The notes: generated from the sequence alone by a model not told the origin. DNA of 64,000 nucleotides from Halomonas sp. HL-48 (GCF_001314875.1 NZ_LJZS01000011.1:1-64000), one strand, 5' to 3'. Shown: positions 46,102-56,107, counted from the stretch's first letter. Made by a program: numbers and translations.

Positions 46102-46254
46102 CGATAACTCACATGAAAGGGAGTGAGGCACGTGCCTGTGCCTATGCTGTTCTATCACGCTGTCGCCGTAAGTCAACAGTTATGATTGCGCGGCGACGGG
46201 CAACCCCCGACAATGGCCGGGCTCAATAGTGACGTGTCAGCGAGGCAAAGCGCC

Positions 46255-49200
46255 GTGGTGAAATTCGCCTTCCCTTTGGCTATAAAAGGGTTAGTGGCCC
46301 TGGGGCTGCTATTATCTAGCCTCGCCTTGAGCGCGGCCACGCTGGATGGCGTGCCCGACGAAGAGGTGCTTCAGGAGCGGCTTGCCGAATTTGACGCCCA
46401 GGAGACGCTGAACGATCAACAAGTCATTGATCAACAGGCGCTGACCGCCGCTTTGGAGGCCTATGAGCGCCTCGATGCCATTGAACAGCAGCTCGCCGAG
46501 TTGGAGGAACGGGTCAGTCAGGCTCCCGACGCACTGATCACCGTCGAGCGTCAGCTCAACGAGGTGGACGATGACGACGACATGCCGTCCATCGAACAGC
46601 TCAGCGACCTGCCGCTGGCGGCGCTCGAGTCCCAGCAGGCAAACGCCCTGACCAGGCTGCAGCAGTTGCAAAGCCAACTGGCCGAAGTGAACTCGCAATT
46701 CCTGACCGCCCAAACGCTGCCCGAGCGCGCCCAGCAGTCCATGGCGGTGACCCTCGAGCGGATGGAAACCTTGCGCCGTGAGGCCGCGGACCGTGAAGCA
46801 TTGCTCGGCGACCGCCAGCTGTCGGCGCTCAGCGACCCGCGCATGATTCAACTACGCCTCGAGCGGGCCGTCGCCGAGCGGGAAGTGGCGCTTTATCAAC
46901 GCCAGCTCAGTACCAACGGGCGACTGCGTGACCTCGCCCAGCAGCGCCGCGACCTGTTGATGCAGCAAACCGATCAGCAAGAACAGCGGCTTAACCTGCT
47001 GCAGAACGTCATCGATCGGCAGCGGCGCCTGGCCTCCGAGCAGGCGATTGCCGACGCGGCCCAGGCTAATCCCCTGATTGCTGCCGGTCACCCCGTGGTG
47101 GTCCAGGCCCAGGAGCGCAATCAGGCGTTGAGTCTGTCGTTGCTCCAGGCGAGCGAGCGGGATAACAGCCTGCTGCGCGATAACATCGATGCGCAGCGCC
47201 AGCTCGAGCACGTTCGCCAGCTCCAGCGGAGCCTGAACGAGCAGATAGAAGCTATCCGCGGCAGCCAGCTGCTCTCGCGGATTCTCCGCGAGCAGCGCCA
47301 GTCGCTACCCAACGTCTTGCCGCGCCGCGATCTGCAGGATGAGATCGCCGATCTGCGGCTCAAGCAGTTTGATCTGGTTCGCCAGCGCGACCAGCTTCGC
47401 CAGGCGGAGCAATTGGCCAGGCAGCGGCTCGATGACGCTGACATCGAGCCGACTCCGGCGCTGATCAATTCGCTGTCGCGGCTTTATCAGTCGCGCCGGG
47501 AGCTGGTGGAAGAGCTCGAGGAGGTTTACGGTCGCCTGCTGAGTGCCGCCGTGGAGTTGCAGCTCAATCAGCAACAGCTGCTGACCACGACCCAGGCGTT
47601 ACGCATCACCATTGACGAGCAACTTTTCTGGGTGGCCAACAGCCGGCCTCTGGATCTCAACTGGCTGCGCCAACTACCCACGCATCTGCGTCTAGAATGG
47701 CAGGAAGGCGAGTGGCGGGCCATTTTGCCTAAGCGCTGGCCGTCGCTGGACTGGGGAATGCTCAGCGGTGCGCCTTTTCTTGCCGTCAGTCTGGTATTGA
47801 TTGCTCTGCGTCGACGGATCAAGACGCGCCTGGCGCATCTGCACGGCCAAATCGGGCGTCTCAAGAGCGATACCCAGCTGCACACGCCCAAGGCCGTTTT
47901 TCTCAATGCGTTGCTGGCCGTGCCGGGGCCGCTGGCACTGGCCGGTGCCGGGACAGCCGTGGGCGCTACCCAGAGCCCTCTGGCGGTGACTCTGGCACCG
48001 GCCTTGGTGCAGCTGGCGCTGAGTTGGGGCGTGATTGCCCTGGGGCGCCGTCTGCTGGTGGTGAACGGGGTCGCCGAGCAGCACTTTACCTGGTCCCCGG
48101 TTTACAACGCACGCCTGCGGGGGCTTCTGGCCTGGCTGGGGGTGGCGCTGGTGCCGGTGATTGCGATCTCGACGTTGGCCGACAACCTGCAGACACCGCT
48201 CGCCCAGCGACCCGTGGCATTGGGGCTTCTGGCCCTGGGGCTGTTGGCGATGAGCGTCTGTCTGGCGCGACTGATTCTGGCTCACGTGCCGATTTTTGGA
48301 GTGCGTCTGTTTCGGCTGCTGCTGGGGCTGGCCATGGCGGCGGTGCCCATCGCCTTGCTGGGGATGGTGGCGTGGGGCTATGAATACACCGCCTTAAGGC
48401 TGGTCGGCCGCTTCGTTGCCACGCTCTACCTGCTGGGGTTGTGGGTGGTGGTGGAAGCCACGGTGGTGCGCAGTCTCGCCGTTGCCGCCAGGCGCCTGGC
48501 GTATCGTCGTGCCCTTGCCAGGCGTCGCGCCCAGGTTCAGGAAGGCGCCGAAGGCGGCCTGGAAGTGGTGGAGGAGCCGCCGCTTGATATGGAGCAGATC
48601 AATACCCAGTCGCTACGCCTTTCCAAGCTGATCCTGCTGATTGCCTTCATCGGCTTGCTTTACCTTGTGTGGGCAGACCTGCTGTCGGTCCTCGGCTATC
48701 TGGATCAGGTGTCGCTGTGGGAGAACGTCGACGGCGAGCTGGTCGACAATGCGATGTCGATTTCGGATCTGTTCAGTGCGCTGCTGGTCGTGGCGTTGAC
48801 GTTTATCATGGCGCGCAATCTGCCCGGGCTGCTAGAGGTCATGGTGCTGTCACGCCTGACGCTGAAGCAGGGCAGCGCCTACGCGATCAGCTCGCTGCTG
48901 TCGTATACCATTGTCGGCACCGGCATCGTGTCGGCGTTAGCCACGCTTGGCGTGTCGTGGGATAAACTGCAGTGGCTGGTGGCGGCTCTGAGCGTGGGGC
49001 TGGGGTTCGGCCTGCAGGAGATTTTTGCCAACTTTATATCCGGGTTGATCATCCTGTTCGAGCGCCCCATCCGCATTGGCGACACCATCACCCTTGGCAA
49101 TCTGCACGGCACGGTTAGCCGCATTCGTATCCGCGCGACGACGGTGACCGATTTCGATCGCAAAGAAATCATCATTCCCAATAAAACCTTCGTCACCGAT

Positions 49201-49587
49201 CAGTTGATCAACTGGTCGCTCTCCGACAACGTCACCCGGGTCGTGCTGACCTACGGCGTGGCCCACGGGTCGGATCTGGCCCTGGTGCATCGACTGCTGC
49301 ACCAGGCCGCAGATGAAAACGCCCGGGTGCTCACCGACCCCGAACCCCAGGTGTTCTGCATGAGTTACGGGCCGCATAGCCTCAACTTTGAGCTGCGCAT
49401 TTTTGTCAATGACCTGCTGGACCGGCTGTTTGCCGCCCATGAGGTCAACTGCCGGGTGGATGCGTTGTTCCGCGAGGCGGGGGTGCGCGTGGCGTTTGAG
49501 CAGATGGACGTCTGGCTGCACCGGGATGCGGGCGATGCGGTAAAAGTGGAAACTCTCAAGCCACCCGAAGCGCCGTTCAGTGGCTAG
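46255..49587 (+). CDS. Large mechanosensitive channel, MscK (KefA) type
   Basis: About 1110 residues from GTG 46255, where GAGG lies 9 bp upstream and a clean signal peptide (VKFAFPLAIKGLVALGLLL) follows. ATG 46213 and TTG 46186 are alternatives. It has a long periplasmic coiled-coil domain (about 30-500, very Gln/Leu-rich), a multi-helix MscS_TM region (about 510-800) and a C-terminal MscS pore and beta domain (ALSVGLGFGLQEIFANFISGL). It should open on hypo-osmotic shock, useful for a halophile that accumulates solutes. Its end overlaps the convergent tlyA gene by 4 nt. Confidence 0.92.
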   Translation: MVKFAFPLAIKGLVALGLLLSSLALSAATLDGVPDEEVLQERLAEFDAQETLNDQQVIDQQALTAALEAYERLDAIEQQLAELEERVSQAPDALITVERQLNEVDDDDDMPSIEQLSDLPLAALESQQANALTRLQQLQSQLAEVNSQFLTAQTLPERAQQSMAVTLERMETLRREAADREALLGDRQLSALSDPRMIQLRLERAVAEREVALYQRQLSTNGRLRDLAQQRRDLLMQQTDQQEQRLNLLQNVIDRQRRLASEQAIADAAQANPLIAAGHPVVVQAQERNQALSLSLLQASERDNSLLRDNIDAQRQLEHVRQLQRSLNEQIEAIRGSQLLSRILREQRQSLPNVLPRRDLQDEIADLRLKQFDLVRQRDQLRQAEQLARQRLDDADIEPTPALINSLSRLYQSRRELVEELEEVYGRLLSAAVELQLNQQQLLTTTQALRITIDEQLFWVANSRPLDLNWLRQLPTHLRLEWQEGEWRAILPKRWPSLDWGMLSGAPFLAVSLVLIALRRRIKTRLAHLHGQIGRLKSDTQLHTPKAVFLNALLAVPGPLALAGAGTAVGATQSPLAVTLAPALVQLALSWGVIALGRRLLVVNGVAEQHFTWSPVYNARLRGLLAWLGVALVPVIAISTLADNLQTPLAQRPVALGLLALGLLAMSVCLARLILAHVPIFGVRLFRLLLGLAMAAVPIALLGMVAWGYEYTALRLVGRFVATLYLLGLWVVVEATVVRSLAVAARRLAYRRALARRRAQVQEGAEGGLEVVEEPPLDMEQINTQSLRLSKLILLIAFIGLLYLVWADLLSVLGYLDQVSLWENVDGELVDNAMSISDLFSALLVVALTFIMARNLPGLLEVMVLSRLTLKQGSAYAISSLLSYTIVGTGIVSALATLGVSWDKLQWLVAALSVGLGFGLQEIFANFISGLIILFERPIRIGDTITLGNLHGTVSRIRIRATTVTDFDRKEIIIPNKTFVTDQLINWSLSDNVTRVVLTYGVAHGSDLALVHRLLHQAADENARVLTDPEPQVFCMSYGPHSLNFELRIFVNDLLDRLFAAHEVNCRVDALFREAGVRVAFEQMDVWLHRDAGDAVKVETLKPPEAPFSG

Positions 49588-50357
49588 GCGCTGGTGTGCG
49601 GGTCGGTTTTCAGCGCATAGAGCAGAAACTCGCGGTTGCCGTCGCCGCCGGTAATCGGGCTTGCCTGCCAGTGCTGAACCGTCAACCCCAGTGACTGGCA
49701 GGTCTCCCGCAGGCGGGCCTCCACCCGCGGGTAGTTCGCCGGATCGCGAACCACGCCGCGCTTGTCCAGGGCGTTCGCGGTCAGCTCGAACTGCGGCTTG
49801 ACCAGCGATATCAGCCGCCCATTGGCGGGCAGCAGGGCGGCCAGCTCGGGCAGTATCAAGGTCTGCGAGATGAACGAGACGTCCATCACCGCCAGATCGA
49901 CGGGGTGCTCGCTGAGTGCGGCCTGCAGGGAGGGCTCATTGCGCATGGCCCGCGCGTTGATGCCCTCTAGGCAGGTAATGCGTGGATCGCGGCGCAAACG
50001 AGCGTCGAGCTGGCCATGGCCGACCTCAATGCCAACCACATGGCGCGCGCCGGCTTGCAGGGCACAATCGCTGAAGCCCCCGGTGGACTGGCCGACATCC
50101 AGTATGTTGAGACCGTCAAGCCGCAGCTCGAGCGCGGTCAGCACCGCTTCGAGCTTGAGCCCGGCGCGGGACACATAGCGCTCTTCAGGGTCCGGGGCGA
50201 CCTCAAAACGGGTATCCTCCGGCCACTTTTCGCTGGGTTTGCCAAGCGTCTGCTGCGCGTTGGCCAACGACACGCGGCCATGGCGAATAAGCCGTTGCGC
50301 GCGGGTGCGCGAACTCGCCAGCCCCTGGCTGACGAGCAGTTGGTCGAGTCGCATCAT
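49584..50357 (-). CDS. tlyA: TlyA-family rRNA methyltransferase
   Basis: A 257-residue protein with an N-terminal S4 RNA-binding domain (MRLDQLLVSQGLASSRTRAQ) and an FtsJ-like SAM domain with motif I LDVGQSTGGFSDCAL. TlyA enzymes 2'-O-methylate 16S/23S rRNA cytidines in actinobacteria; the target in gammaproteobacteria is less clear. Its ATG overlaps the stop of the preceding unknown 679-residue gene by 4 nt (ATGA), so they are translated together. Confidence 0.92.
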   Translation of the reverse strand: MMRLDQLLVSQGLASSRTRAQRLIRHGRVSLANAQQTLGKPSEKWPEDTRFEVAPDPEERYVSRAGLKLEAVLTALELRLDGLNILDVGQSTGGFSDCALQAGARHVVGIEVGHGQLDARLRRDPRITCLEGINARAMRNEPSLQAALSEHPVDLAVMDVSFISQTLILPELAALLPANGRLISLVKPQFELTANALDKRGVVRDPANYPRVEARLRETCQSLGLTVQHWQASPITGGDGNREFLLYALKTDPHTSA

Positions 50358-52393
50358 GGCTCGTCGGCAGGTTGGTCAGGGGCTTCGCTGGCTTGCAGCT
50401 CCGCGGCGGGCAGTCGCTCGGCGCCCCAGCTTTGGCGCAGGTAGCGTTTGACGGTACTGAGTTCGTCCTCGGTCACGGTGGCTAGTTCGCCCCTTTCCAA
50501 CGGGTCGAAGTGGTAAATATAAAGCCGCGAGACGAACTGCGAAAACGGCAGCGAGGCTTCGCCGAAGCGTTCGCCGTGACCCGCCGTGCTGACTTTGACG
50601 CCGTCGCCCCAATCCTGGCCGCTATCGTTGTTGGGGTTATAGAAGTAGACGCGCATCACGTCGTTGGGGTCCAGCGACGCGCGCAGGATGGTGATGGCGT
50701 GCCAGCCGATAAACCGTGCTGCGCTGTCGGTGACGGCAATACCCGCTGGCTGAGGGTGAATCAGCGGCTGGTTGCCGTTGTAGTAAGGGTGATAGCAGGC
50801 GTAGAAGTGGCGGATAAAATCGTCCACTTCGGTGAGCTGGCCCGACGCCACATCGACGTTGATGCGAAACCCGCGCCCCGACCACCAGCCGTGGAACTCC
50901 GGGTTGACCCAGCGGTGGGGATCTCCTGCACGGCCCAGGCAGCGGCGGCCCATCTCGGCGTAAATACGGTCCAGGTGAGGCACCACAATCAGCGAAACGG
51001 GGTCGAGGTCCATGGGCAGTTCGGTGGCGACGCCGGAGAGACTCGCCATGGAAGAGATCGCCTGACCTTCAAAATGCATGATGATCTCGTCGTCACGCGC
51101 GGCCCAGGCCACCATCTGCAGCAGGTAGTCGGGGTCATTGTAGGCCCACATCGACAGCGCCCGCGCCGACTGACAGGTAGGGTTGTTGCCCTGGCCAACC
51201 CCCAGCGGCAGGCCCAGCATGCAGAGCACGCCTTCCAGCAGGCGCGCGCGCGGCGATGCGGTCTCGCCGTAGGCAAGATTGAGCCGCCACTGAGACCACT
51301 CGGACAGCGGCAGGTTGAGCTGGCGCCACATGGCCGGGGCCACGGGCGGCTGATAGAGAATCCCCCGCTCGAGCATCAGTGCTAGGCCGTAGACGGCCTG
51401 GGCGGTGGCCGGATAGACGCCGCCGCGGATCAGCGCGTGGGCCAGCTCGCGGTAGCACAGCAGGCAATCGCGGCCGGTGGACGACAGGCCCAGCGCTTCG
51501 CTCACCAGGTGGTCGCCTTCTTCCAGCAGGTGGCGCAACAGCACCGCATGATACGGCGATACCAGCCCGGTATCATGCATGGCGCGGGCGCAGCCGGTGG
51601 CTTCGGCCTGAAGGGCGGCCTGATCCATGCCGTCGAGACGTTCGCGATAGACCTCGACGCCTGGGTCTTCACGGCATGCCTGGGTGGGGCCGTACAGCGA
51701 ACTGACCAGCCGGTCGGCGCCCTGACCGCTGGCGCCCAGGTCAATCTCAGGGTTGACCTGACACAGCGCGATCTGGGTGATCATCTGTTTGATAGCGTCG
51801 ACCTGAATGGGTCGCTGCTTGAGAATGCGCCAGATTTCATCGATCAACTGATCGATGATGTGTTCGTAGCCAATCCGCTCGGCCAGGTATTGGAAAAGCT
51901 GGCGAGGGATAACGGCCAAGCTGCCCTGTTGTTCGCGCTCCGCCTCGCTTGGCGGGGTGAACAGAAGCCAGAGGTTGATGGCCATCACCTGGGTTAGGTA
52001 ATGATGGGCAAATTCTTCCGACACCAGCGGATGTGCGTAGTCGCCTTTTGCCACGGCGAGGAGGCGTAGCTCGCTCAGCGCCTCGATCACCACCACGTCG
52101 GAATCGCTGCTTTTGAGCGAAAATGTGGTCAGGGTGGGGACCAGAAACTGGGGTGTTTCCCAATCGGAGCCCAGAAAGACGCCCGCCGATTCATAAGCGT
52201 GTGCTCGGCACTCGAGCGCTTTAGCGCCGCCGTCCTGCATTAACAGTTGACGCGCCGTGTCCAGAACGAGCGGTAGCTTCGCAGGTTTCGAGAATGCCGG
52301 CGCCTGCGAAAGCAGCTGCACGGCATCGTCAAAGTTGGTCAGCAGCCCGCTCAGCTTATCGTCTTGCGTCGATGGCTGTTGATCGGTTGTCAC
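50354..52393 (-). CDS. Unrecognised 679-residue protein with possible papain-like triad
   Basis: I do not recognise the family. The start is GTG 52393, with AAGGA six bases upstream. No signal peptide or membrane helix is visible. Residues 1-390 look all-helical. Residues 395-625 contain a Cys at the start of a helix (Cys407 in NNPTCQSARALSMWA), His565 in a hydrophobic strand (GWHAITILRA) and Asn586/Asp590 after the next strand (VYFYNPNNDSG). This Cys-His-Asn/Asp order and spacing is that of papain-like (C39 or transglutaminase-type) folds. A peptidase, amidase or transferase role is inference. The C-terminus is acidic. It is translationally coupled to tlyA. Confidence 0.9.
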   Translation of the reverse strand: MTTDQQPSTQDDKLSGLLTNFDDAVQLLSQAPAFSKPAKLPLVLDTARQLLMQDGGAKALECRAHAYESAGVFLGSDWETPQFLVPTLTTFSLKSSDSDVVVIEALSELRLLAVAKGDYAHPLVSEEFAHHYLTQVMAINLWLLFTPPSEAEREQQGSLAVIPRQLFQYLAERIGYEHIIDQLIDEIWRILKQRPIQVDAIKQMITQIALCQVNPEIDLGASGQGADRLVSSLYGPTQACREDPGVEVYRERLDGMDQAALQAEATGCARAMHDTGLVSPYHAVLLRHLLEEGDHLVSEALGLSSTGRDCLLCYRELAHALIRGGVYPATAQAVYGLALMLERGILYQPPVAPAMWRQLNLPLSEWSQWRLNLAYGETASPRARLLEGVLCMLGLPLGVGQGNNPTCQSARALSMWAYNDPDYLLQMVAWAARDDEIIMHFEGQAISSMASLSGVATELPMDLDPVSLIVVPHLDRIYAEMGRRCLGRAGDPHRWVNPEFHGWWSGRGFRINVDVASGQLTEVDDFIRHFYACYHPYYNGNQPLIHPQPAGIAVTDSAARFIGWHAITILRASLDPNDVMRVYFYNPNNDSGQDWGDGVKVSTAGHGERFGEASLPFSQFVSRLYIYHFDPLERGELATVTEDELSTVKRYLRQSWGAERLPAAELQASEAPDQPADEP

Positions 52394-52661
52394 GTTGATT
52401 CCTTGTCCCGGGTGTGCGGGGATTATACATGGAAGTCGCGACCTGCTTGGTGTTTTAGTCGATCACGACGCGTAAGTGCTTACTCTGTTTCAAGGTAGAT
52501 CATTCATCCATGAGTACCATAAGCCATAACATGTATCACCCTAGCTGTCGCCGGTCGCGTCGGCCATGCTCTGTTTGGCCAGGCGGCAAACGCATGTGAA
52601 GTTGGATATGTTAGGCTGTGAGGTCAATAGAACGTTCCAGTGGCAAGAGGGAAAGGCCAAG

Positions 52662-52988
52662 ATGGCGGCCAAGCCGATTTACCGAGTGGTGGTGCACCAG
52701 CAGGGTGAAATTTGGGATTTATACGTACGCGAGATATTTCAAAGCGAACTCTGGGGCTTTATTGAAGTCGAGGAGTTTGTCTTTGAAGATGCGTCGCGAG
52801 TGGTGATCGATCCTGCCAGTGAAAAATTGCAGCACACCTTCGAAGGCGTCAAGCGAAGCTACCTTCCGCTCAACGCCATCGTGCGTATCGATGAAGTGGA
52901 ACGTGAGGGACCTTTGAAAGCCGTTAAAAGTGATGCGCGGGTGGCGGAGTTTCCACGTCCTTTCCCACTGCCTCCGCGCGGAGATTAG
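52662..52988 (+). CDS. DUF1820 family protein
   Basis: A 108-residue cytosolic protein starting MAAKPIYRVVVHQQGEIWDLY, with WGFIEVEEFVF and YLPLNAIVRIDEVE, typical of DUF1820, a small gammaproteobacterial family of unknown function. ATG 52662, with GGAAAGG upstream, is chosen over the 52566 extension. The 268 bp gap upstream holds no obvious gene. Confidence 0.9.
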   Translation: MAAKPIYRVVVHQQGEIWDLYVREIFQSELWGFIEVEEFVFEDASRVVIDPASEKLQHTFEGVKRSYLPLNAIVRIDEVEREGPLKAVKSDARVAEFPRPFPLPPRGD

Positions 52989-53037
52989 TCATGTGAGCGT
53001 GGCCCAGCAGGCTGCGTATTAATTAGGACATTATGTC

Positions 53038-53673
53038 ATGCAAGTAACTCAATTTTGTCATCGTTACCGGGCGGTTGCCGCCGGTGTATTGGTCAGTGTG
53101 TGGTGTGTTAATGGGGCCGCTCAGTCAGACAGTAACGCCTGGGTAACCGACGAACTTTCAACCTATGTGCGCAGTGGCCCAACCGATGGCTATCGCATTG
53201 TGGGGACCCTTAGTGCCGGCGAGCAGGTCGAGGTGCTGGAAACCAACGGTGACTACTCCCGTGTGCGTGGTGACGATGACGAAGCCGTGTGGATTTTGAG
53301 TGAGGAACTGCAACAAACGCCTAGCGCCAGCGAGCAACTGCCCGAACTTGAATCGCAAGTAGAATCGCTAACGGAAGAGTTAGACGGTATCAACGAAGAG
53401 TGGGAGCAGCGCGTGGCGAGCATGCGAGAAACACTGGATGCCCGCGAGCAGCGCATTGACGAACTAGAAACGCGCAATGACCAACTGGGTAGCGACGCCG
53501 ATGAATCGAGCGAGAAAGTGCGGTCACTGGAAGCGCGGCTCGATACTCAAGAGGAAGACTTGCTGTTGCGCTACTTCATGTACGGCGGCGGCGTTGCCGG
53601 TGCCGGTCTGGTGGTCGGGCTTATCGTGCCGCACCTGCCGCGGCGGCGTAAAAAGCGCGATCGCTGGTTTTGA
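53038..53673 (+). CDS. SH3-domain coiled-coil membrane protein (YgiM/TIGR04211 type)
   Basis: A 211-residue protein. It has a signal peptide (cut near residue 28), a bacterial SH3 domain (about 33-92: YVRSGPTDGYRIVGTLSAGE), a long coiled coil (about 100-178) and a C-terminal membrane helix (about 184-200) with a basic tail. This is the YgiM-like TIGR04211 layout. It is probably anchored in the inner membrane with the SH3 domain facing the cell wall. Function unknown. It lies 49 bp after DUF1820. Confidence 0.9.
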   Translation: MQVTQFCHRYRAVAAGVLVSVWCVNGAAQSDSNAWVTDELSTYVRSGPTDGYRIVGTLSAGEQVEVLETNGDYSRVRGDDDEAVWILSEELQQTPSASEQLPELESQVESLTEELDGINEEWEQRVASMRETLDAREQRIDELETRNDQLGSDADESSEKVRSLEARLDTQEEDLLLRYFMYGGGVAGAGLVVGLIVPHLPRRRKKRDRWF

Positions 53674-53689
53674 TGCTGGGTGAGCGGGA

Positions 53690-54322
53690 ATGACGGATCT
53701 CTGGCGTGCCAGATGGCGGGAAGGTCGTATCGGCTTTCATTTGCCCCAGCCGCATCATGCGTTAAGACGCTACTGGCCGTCGCTTGGCGTACCGGAACGC
53801 GCCAAGGTGCTGGTGCCGCTGTGCGGCAAAACCCTGGATATGCGCTGGCTTGCCGAGGCAAACCATCCCGTTCTCGGGGTCGAGCTTGCGCCGGAAGCGG
53901 TCGAACAGTTTCTGGCCGACTCATCGGTGCCGGTATCGCGCTACCAGCAGGCCGGGTTTACGATCTGCCGCCAGGGCAGTATTGAGCTGTGGTGCGGCGA
54001 TTTCTTTCACCTGCATATCCAGCAGGCCGACGAGGTCGGGGCGTTCTACGACCGTGCTGCCCTGATCGCGCTGCCGGAAGCAACGCGCCAGCGCTATGCT
54101 TTCCATCTCGCGCAGCTGGTACCCCCCGGGGCCGAAGGGTTGCTGGTCAGCCTGACCCACGATGGGGACAAGGCCGGGCCACCCTTTAGCGTCCCAAACC
54201 AAGAGGTCGAGACGCTGCTGTCACCCAACTTCCGGCTGACGCTGCTGGAGGAAAGCGAACCGGATGACCGGGGGTTTTGTGAAAAGGTATGGCATCTGGT
54301 GCGCCGGGGGCCGCTGGCCTAG
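53690..54322 (+). CDS. tpm: Thiopurine S-methyltransferase
   Basis: A 210-residue SAM-dependent methyltransferase. Bacterial members methylate thiopurines and also selenium and tellurium oxyanions. The family pattern is clear: an N-terminal W-x-R-W-x-EGRIGFH-like segment, PLCGKTLDMRWLAEANHPVLGVE as the SAM site and YDRAALIALPEATRQRYA. It begins 16 bp after the SH3-domain gene. Confidence 0.93.
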   Translation: MTDLWRARWREGRIGFHLPQPHHALRRYWPSLGVPERAKVLVPLCGKTLDMRWLAEANHPVLGVELAPEAVEQFLADSSVPVSRYQQAGFTICRQGSIELWCGDFFHLHIQQADEVGAFYDRAALIALPEATRQRYAFHLAQLVPPGAEGLLVSLTHDGDKAGPPFSVPNQEVETLLSPNFRLTLLEESEPDDRGFCEKVWHLVRRGPLA

Positions 54323-54330
54323 CCAGCGGC
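54310..54330. terminator. Stem-loop at the tpm stop codon
   Basis: GCCGCTGG and CCAGCGGC form an 8 bp stem whose 5 nt loop contains the tpm TAG stop. No T-run follows, so it may slow exonucleases instead of ending transcription. Confidence 0.4.
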
Positions 54331-54370
54331 TGTCGAACAAGCTGACACGCAGGGGGCGGCCGGTGGCCGT

Positions 54371-54964
54371 CTAGCGGGCCAGCAGCCGGCCCAGGTCTTC
54401 ATCGCTGAAGGCGCGATTGAGGGCGTCACCCAGCAGGTCGTTGAGCATTCGGGTGTTGGTGTCCTTGTCGGGCTTCACCGCGTATTCCTGGCTGCGCCGT
54501 GACGTATAGGTGCCGGTGTAGGTGGTGCCGTCATTGCGGACGATGGCGCGCAACACACCTTCCAGGCGGGCCTCGTCGATCAATGGCTGATCGCTGTTGC
54601 CCTGGGCGTAGGAGAGACTATCCAGTTCCAGCGTCAGGCTGGGGCGCCCTTCGGCGGCTTCGCGGGTGGGGGTAAAGCCCATGTCGGCCACCGCGCGCTC
54701 GGCTTCCTGCTGCAAACGCGGAATGACTTCATGGCTGTTGACGGTAATCTGCGCGGTGGACATGCCGCCGCCGGCACGGTTGCCGATCACTTCGCTTTCG
54801 CGTCCGTCCTGCGCCAGGACGGTGATTTCCTGACCGTCGCCCACCGATGCGACGTCGGCGGTACGTTCGGGGGAAAGCTGCAGATAATGGGGGCTGGCAC
54901 ACCCCGCCAACCAGACGCTGGCCAGCAGGGCTGCTGATAAATTGAACAATTGACGCCGTAACAT
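54371..54964 (-). CDS. YajG-family lipoprotein
   Basis: A 197-residue lipoprotein with lipobox WLAGC (Cys22) and a single YajG domain (SPERTADVASVGDGQEITV and RSQEYAVKPD segments). ATG 54964, with GGAG six bases upstream, is chosen over GTG 54976. Function unknown. It follows the cysA end by 45 bp on the same strand but is upstream of it in transcription. Confidence 0.9.
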   Translation of the reverse strand: MLRRQLFNLSAALLASVWLAGCASPHYLQLSPERTADVASVGDGQEITVLAQDGRESEVIGNRAGGGMSTAQITVNSHEVIPRLQQEAERAVADMGFTPTREAAEGRPSLTLELDSLSYAQGNSDQPLIDEARLEGVLRAIVRNDGTTYTGTYTSRRSQEYAVKPDKDTNTRMLNDLLGDALNRAFSDEDLGRLLAR

Positions 54965-55009
54965 GAGGATCTCCACTTTTTTAGGGCCTTACAGGACGTC
55001 AAGTATACC

Positions 55010-56107
55010 TTAACTGACGTCGGCAAGTGACGCGTCCTGAACCGCGTCGGCATCCTTGAAACGGTGCCAGTGGCGCAGGTGGGCGTACAGCCGCTGGCCG
55101 CGTTTCATCGCCAGGCGGTTGAAGTCGGCATGGCGCACCGTGGCTAGCCACGGCTTGGCCAGCCAGTCGGCTTCGAGTTCCACGCGGACTTCCGCGCCGA
55201 CGGGGGAGATCGCGGTAATGGTCACCGGCAGGTGGCTATCGGCACTGGGCTGCTCGGCCAGGCGGATTTCGTGGGGGCGCAGCAGCAGTTCTTCGTCGCC
55301 GTCCGGCAGGTCCACCGCCACATGGGCGTCACCGCAGGTGAGCGTGCCGTTTTGCACCTTGCCTTCTAGATAGTTAACGTCGCCCAAAAATTCAAACACA
55401 AAGCGGTTTTTCGGCGCGCGATAGAGCGTTTCCGGGGTGTCAATTTGCTCGATACGCCCATTGCTCATCACCACCACGCGGTCGGATAGCTCAAGGGCTT
55501 CTTCCTGGTCATGGGTGACGAATACGCTGGTGAAGTTGAACTCTTCGTGCAGATGACGCAGCCAGCGGCGTAGTTCCTGACGCACTTTGGCATCAAGCGC
55601 GCCGAATGGCTCATCAAGCAGCAGTACATCCGGCTCGACGGCTAGCGCACGAGCAAGTGAAACGCGCTGTTGCTGGCCGCCGGACAGCTGCGCCGGGTAG
55701 CGATTGGCAAAGGCTTCAAGTTTGACCATCTCAAGCAGGCGATATACCCGGGCGCGAATATCCTGGGCAGAGGGTCGCTGCGCGCGTGGCATGACGGTCA
55801 AGCCAAACGCGACGTTGTCATAGACGCTCATATGACGGAATAACGCATAATGCTGAAACACAAACCCAATTCGGCGGTCGCGCACGTGAACGTGGGTGAC
55901 GTCGCGCTCGCCAAATAAAATCTTACCGGGCGTCGGCGTGCGGTCGGCGTTTTCCAGGCCCGCGATAATGCGCAGCAGGGTGGTCTTACCCGAGCCGGAA
56001 GGGCCCAGTAAGCCGACCAATTCGCCTTCCTGGATATCCAGATTGATTGGCTCCAGCGCTTGAGTTGCACCAAAGTGCTTGGCGATATTCTGTAAGCGAA
56101 TGCTCAT
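55010..56107 (-). CDS. cysA: Sulfate/thiosulfate import ATP-binding protein
   Basis: A 365-residue ABC ATPase. It has Walker [10 protein letters not shown], the signature [16 protein letters not shown], Walker B VLLLDEP, the [12 protein letters not shown]-loop and a C-terminal TOBE/CysA domain. ATG 56107 (GGAGG upstream) overlaps the cysW stop by 4 nt (ATGA), so the 56137 extension is rejected. It is the last gene of the sbp-cysT-cysW-cysA operon. Confidence 0.95.
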   Translation of the reverse strand: MSIRLQNIAKHFGATQALEPINLDIQEGELVGLLGPSGSGKTTLLRIIAGLENADRTPTPGKILFGERDVTHVHVRDRRIGFVFQHYALFRHMSVYDNVAFGLTVMPRAQRPSAQDIRARVYRLLEMVKLEAFANRYPAQLSGGQQQRVSLARALAVEPDVLLLDEPFGALDAKVRQELRRWLRHLHEEFNFTSVFVTHDQEEALELSDRVVVMSNGRIEQIDTPETLYRAPKNRFVFEFLGDVNYLEGKVQNGTLTCGDAHVAVDLPDGDEELLLRPHEIRLAEQPSADSHLPVTITAISPVGAEVRVELEADWLAKPWLATVRHADFNRLAMKRGQRLYAHLRHWHRFKDADAVQDASLADVS

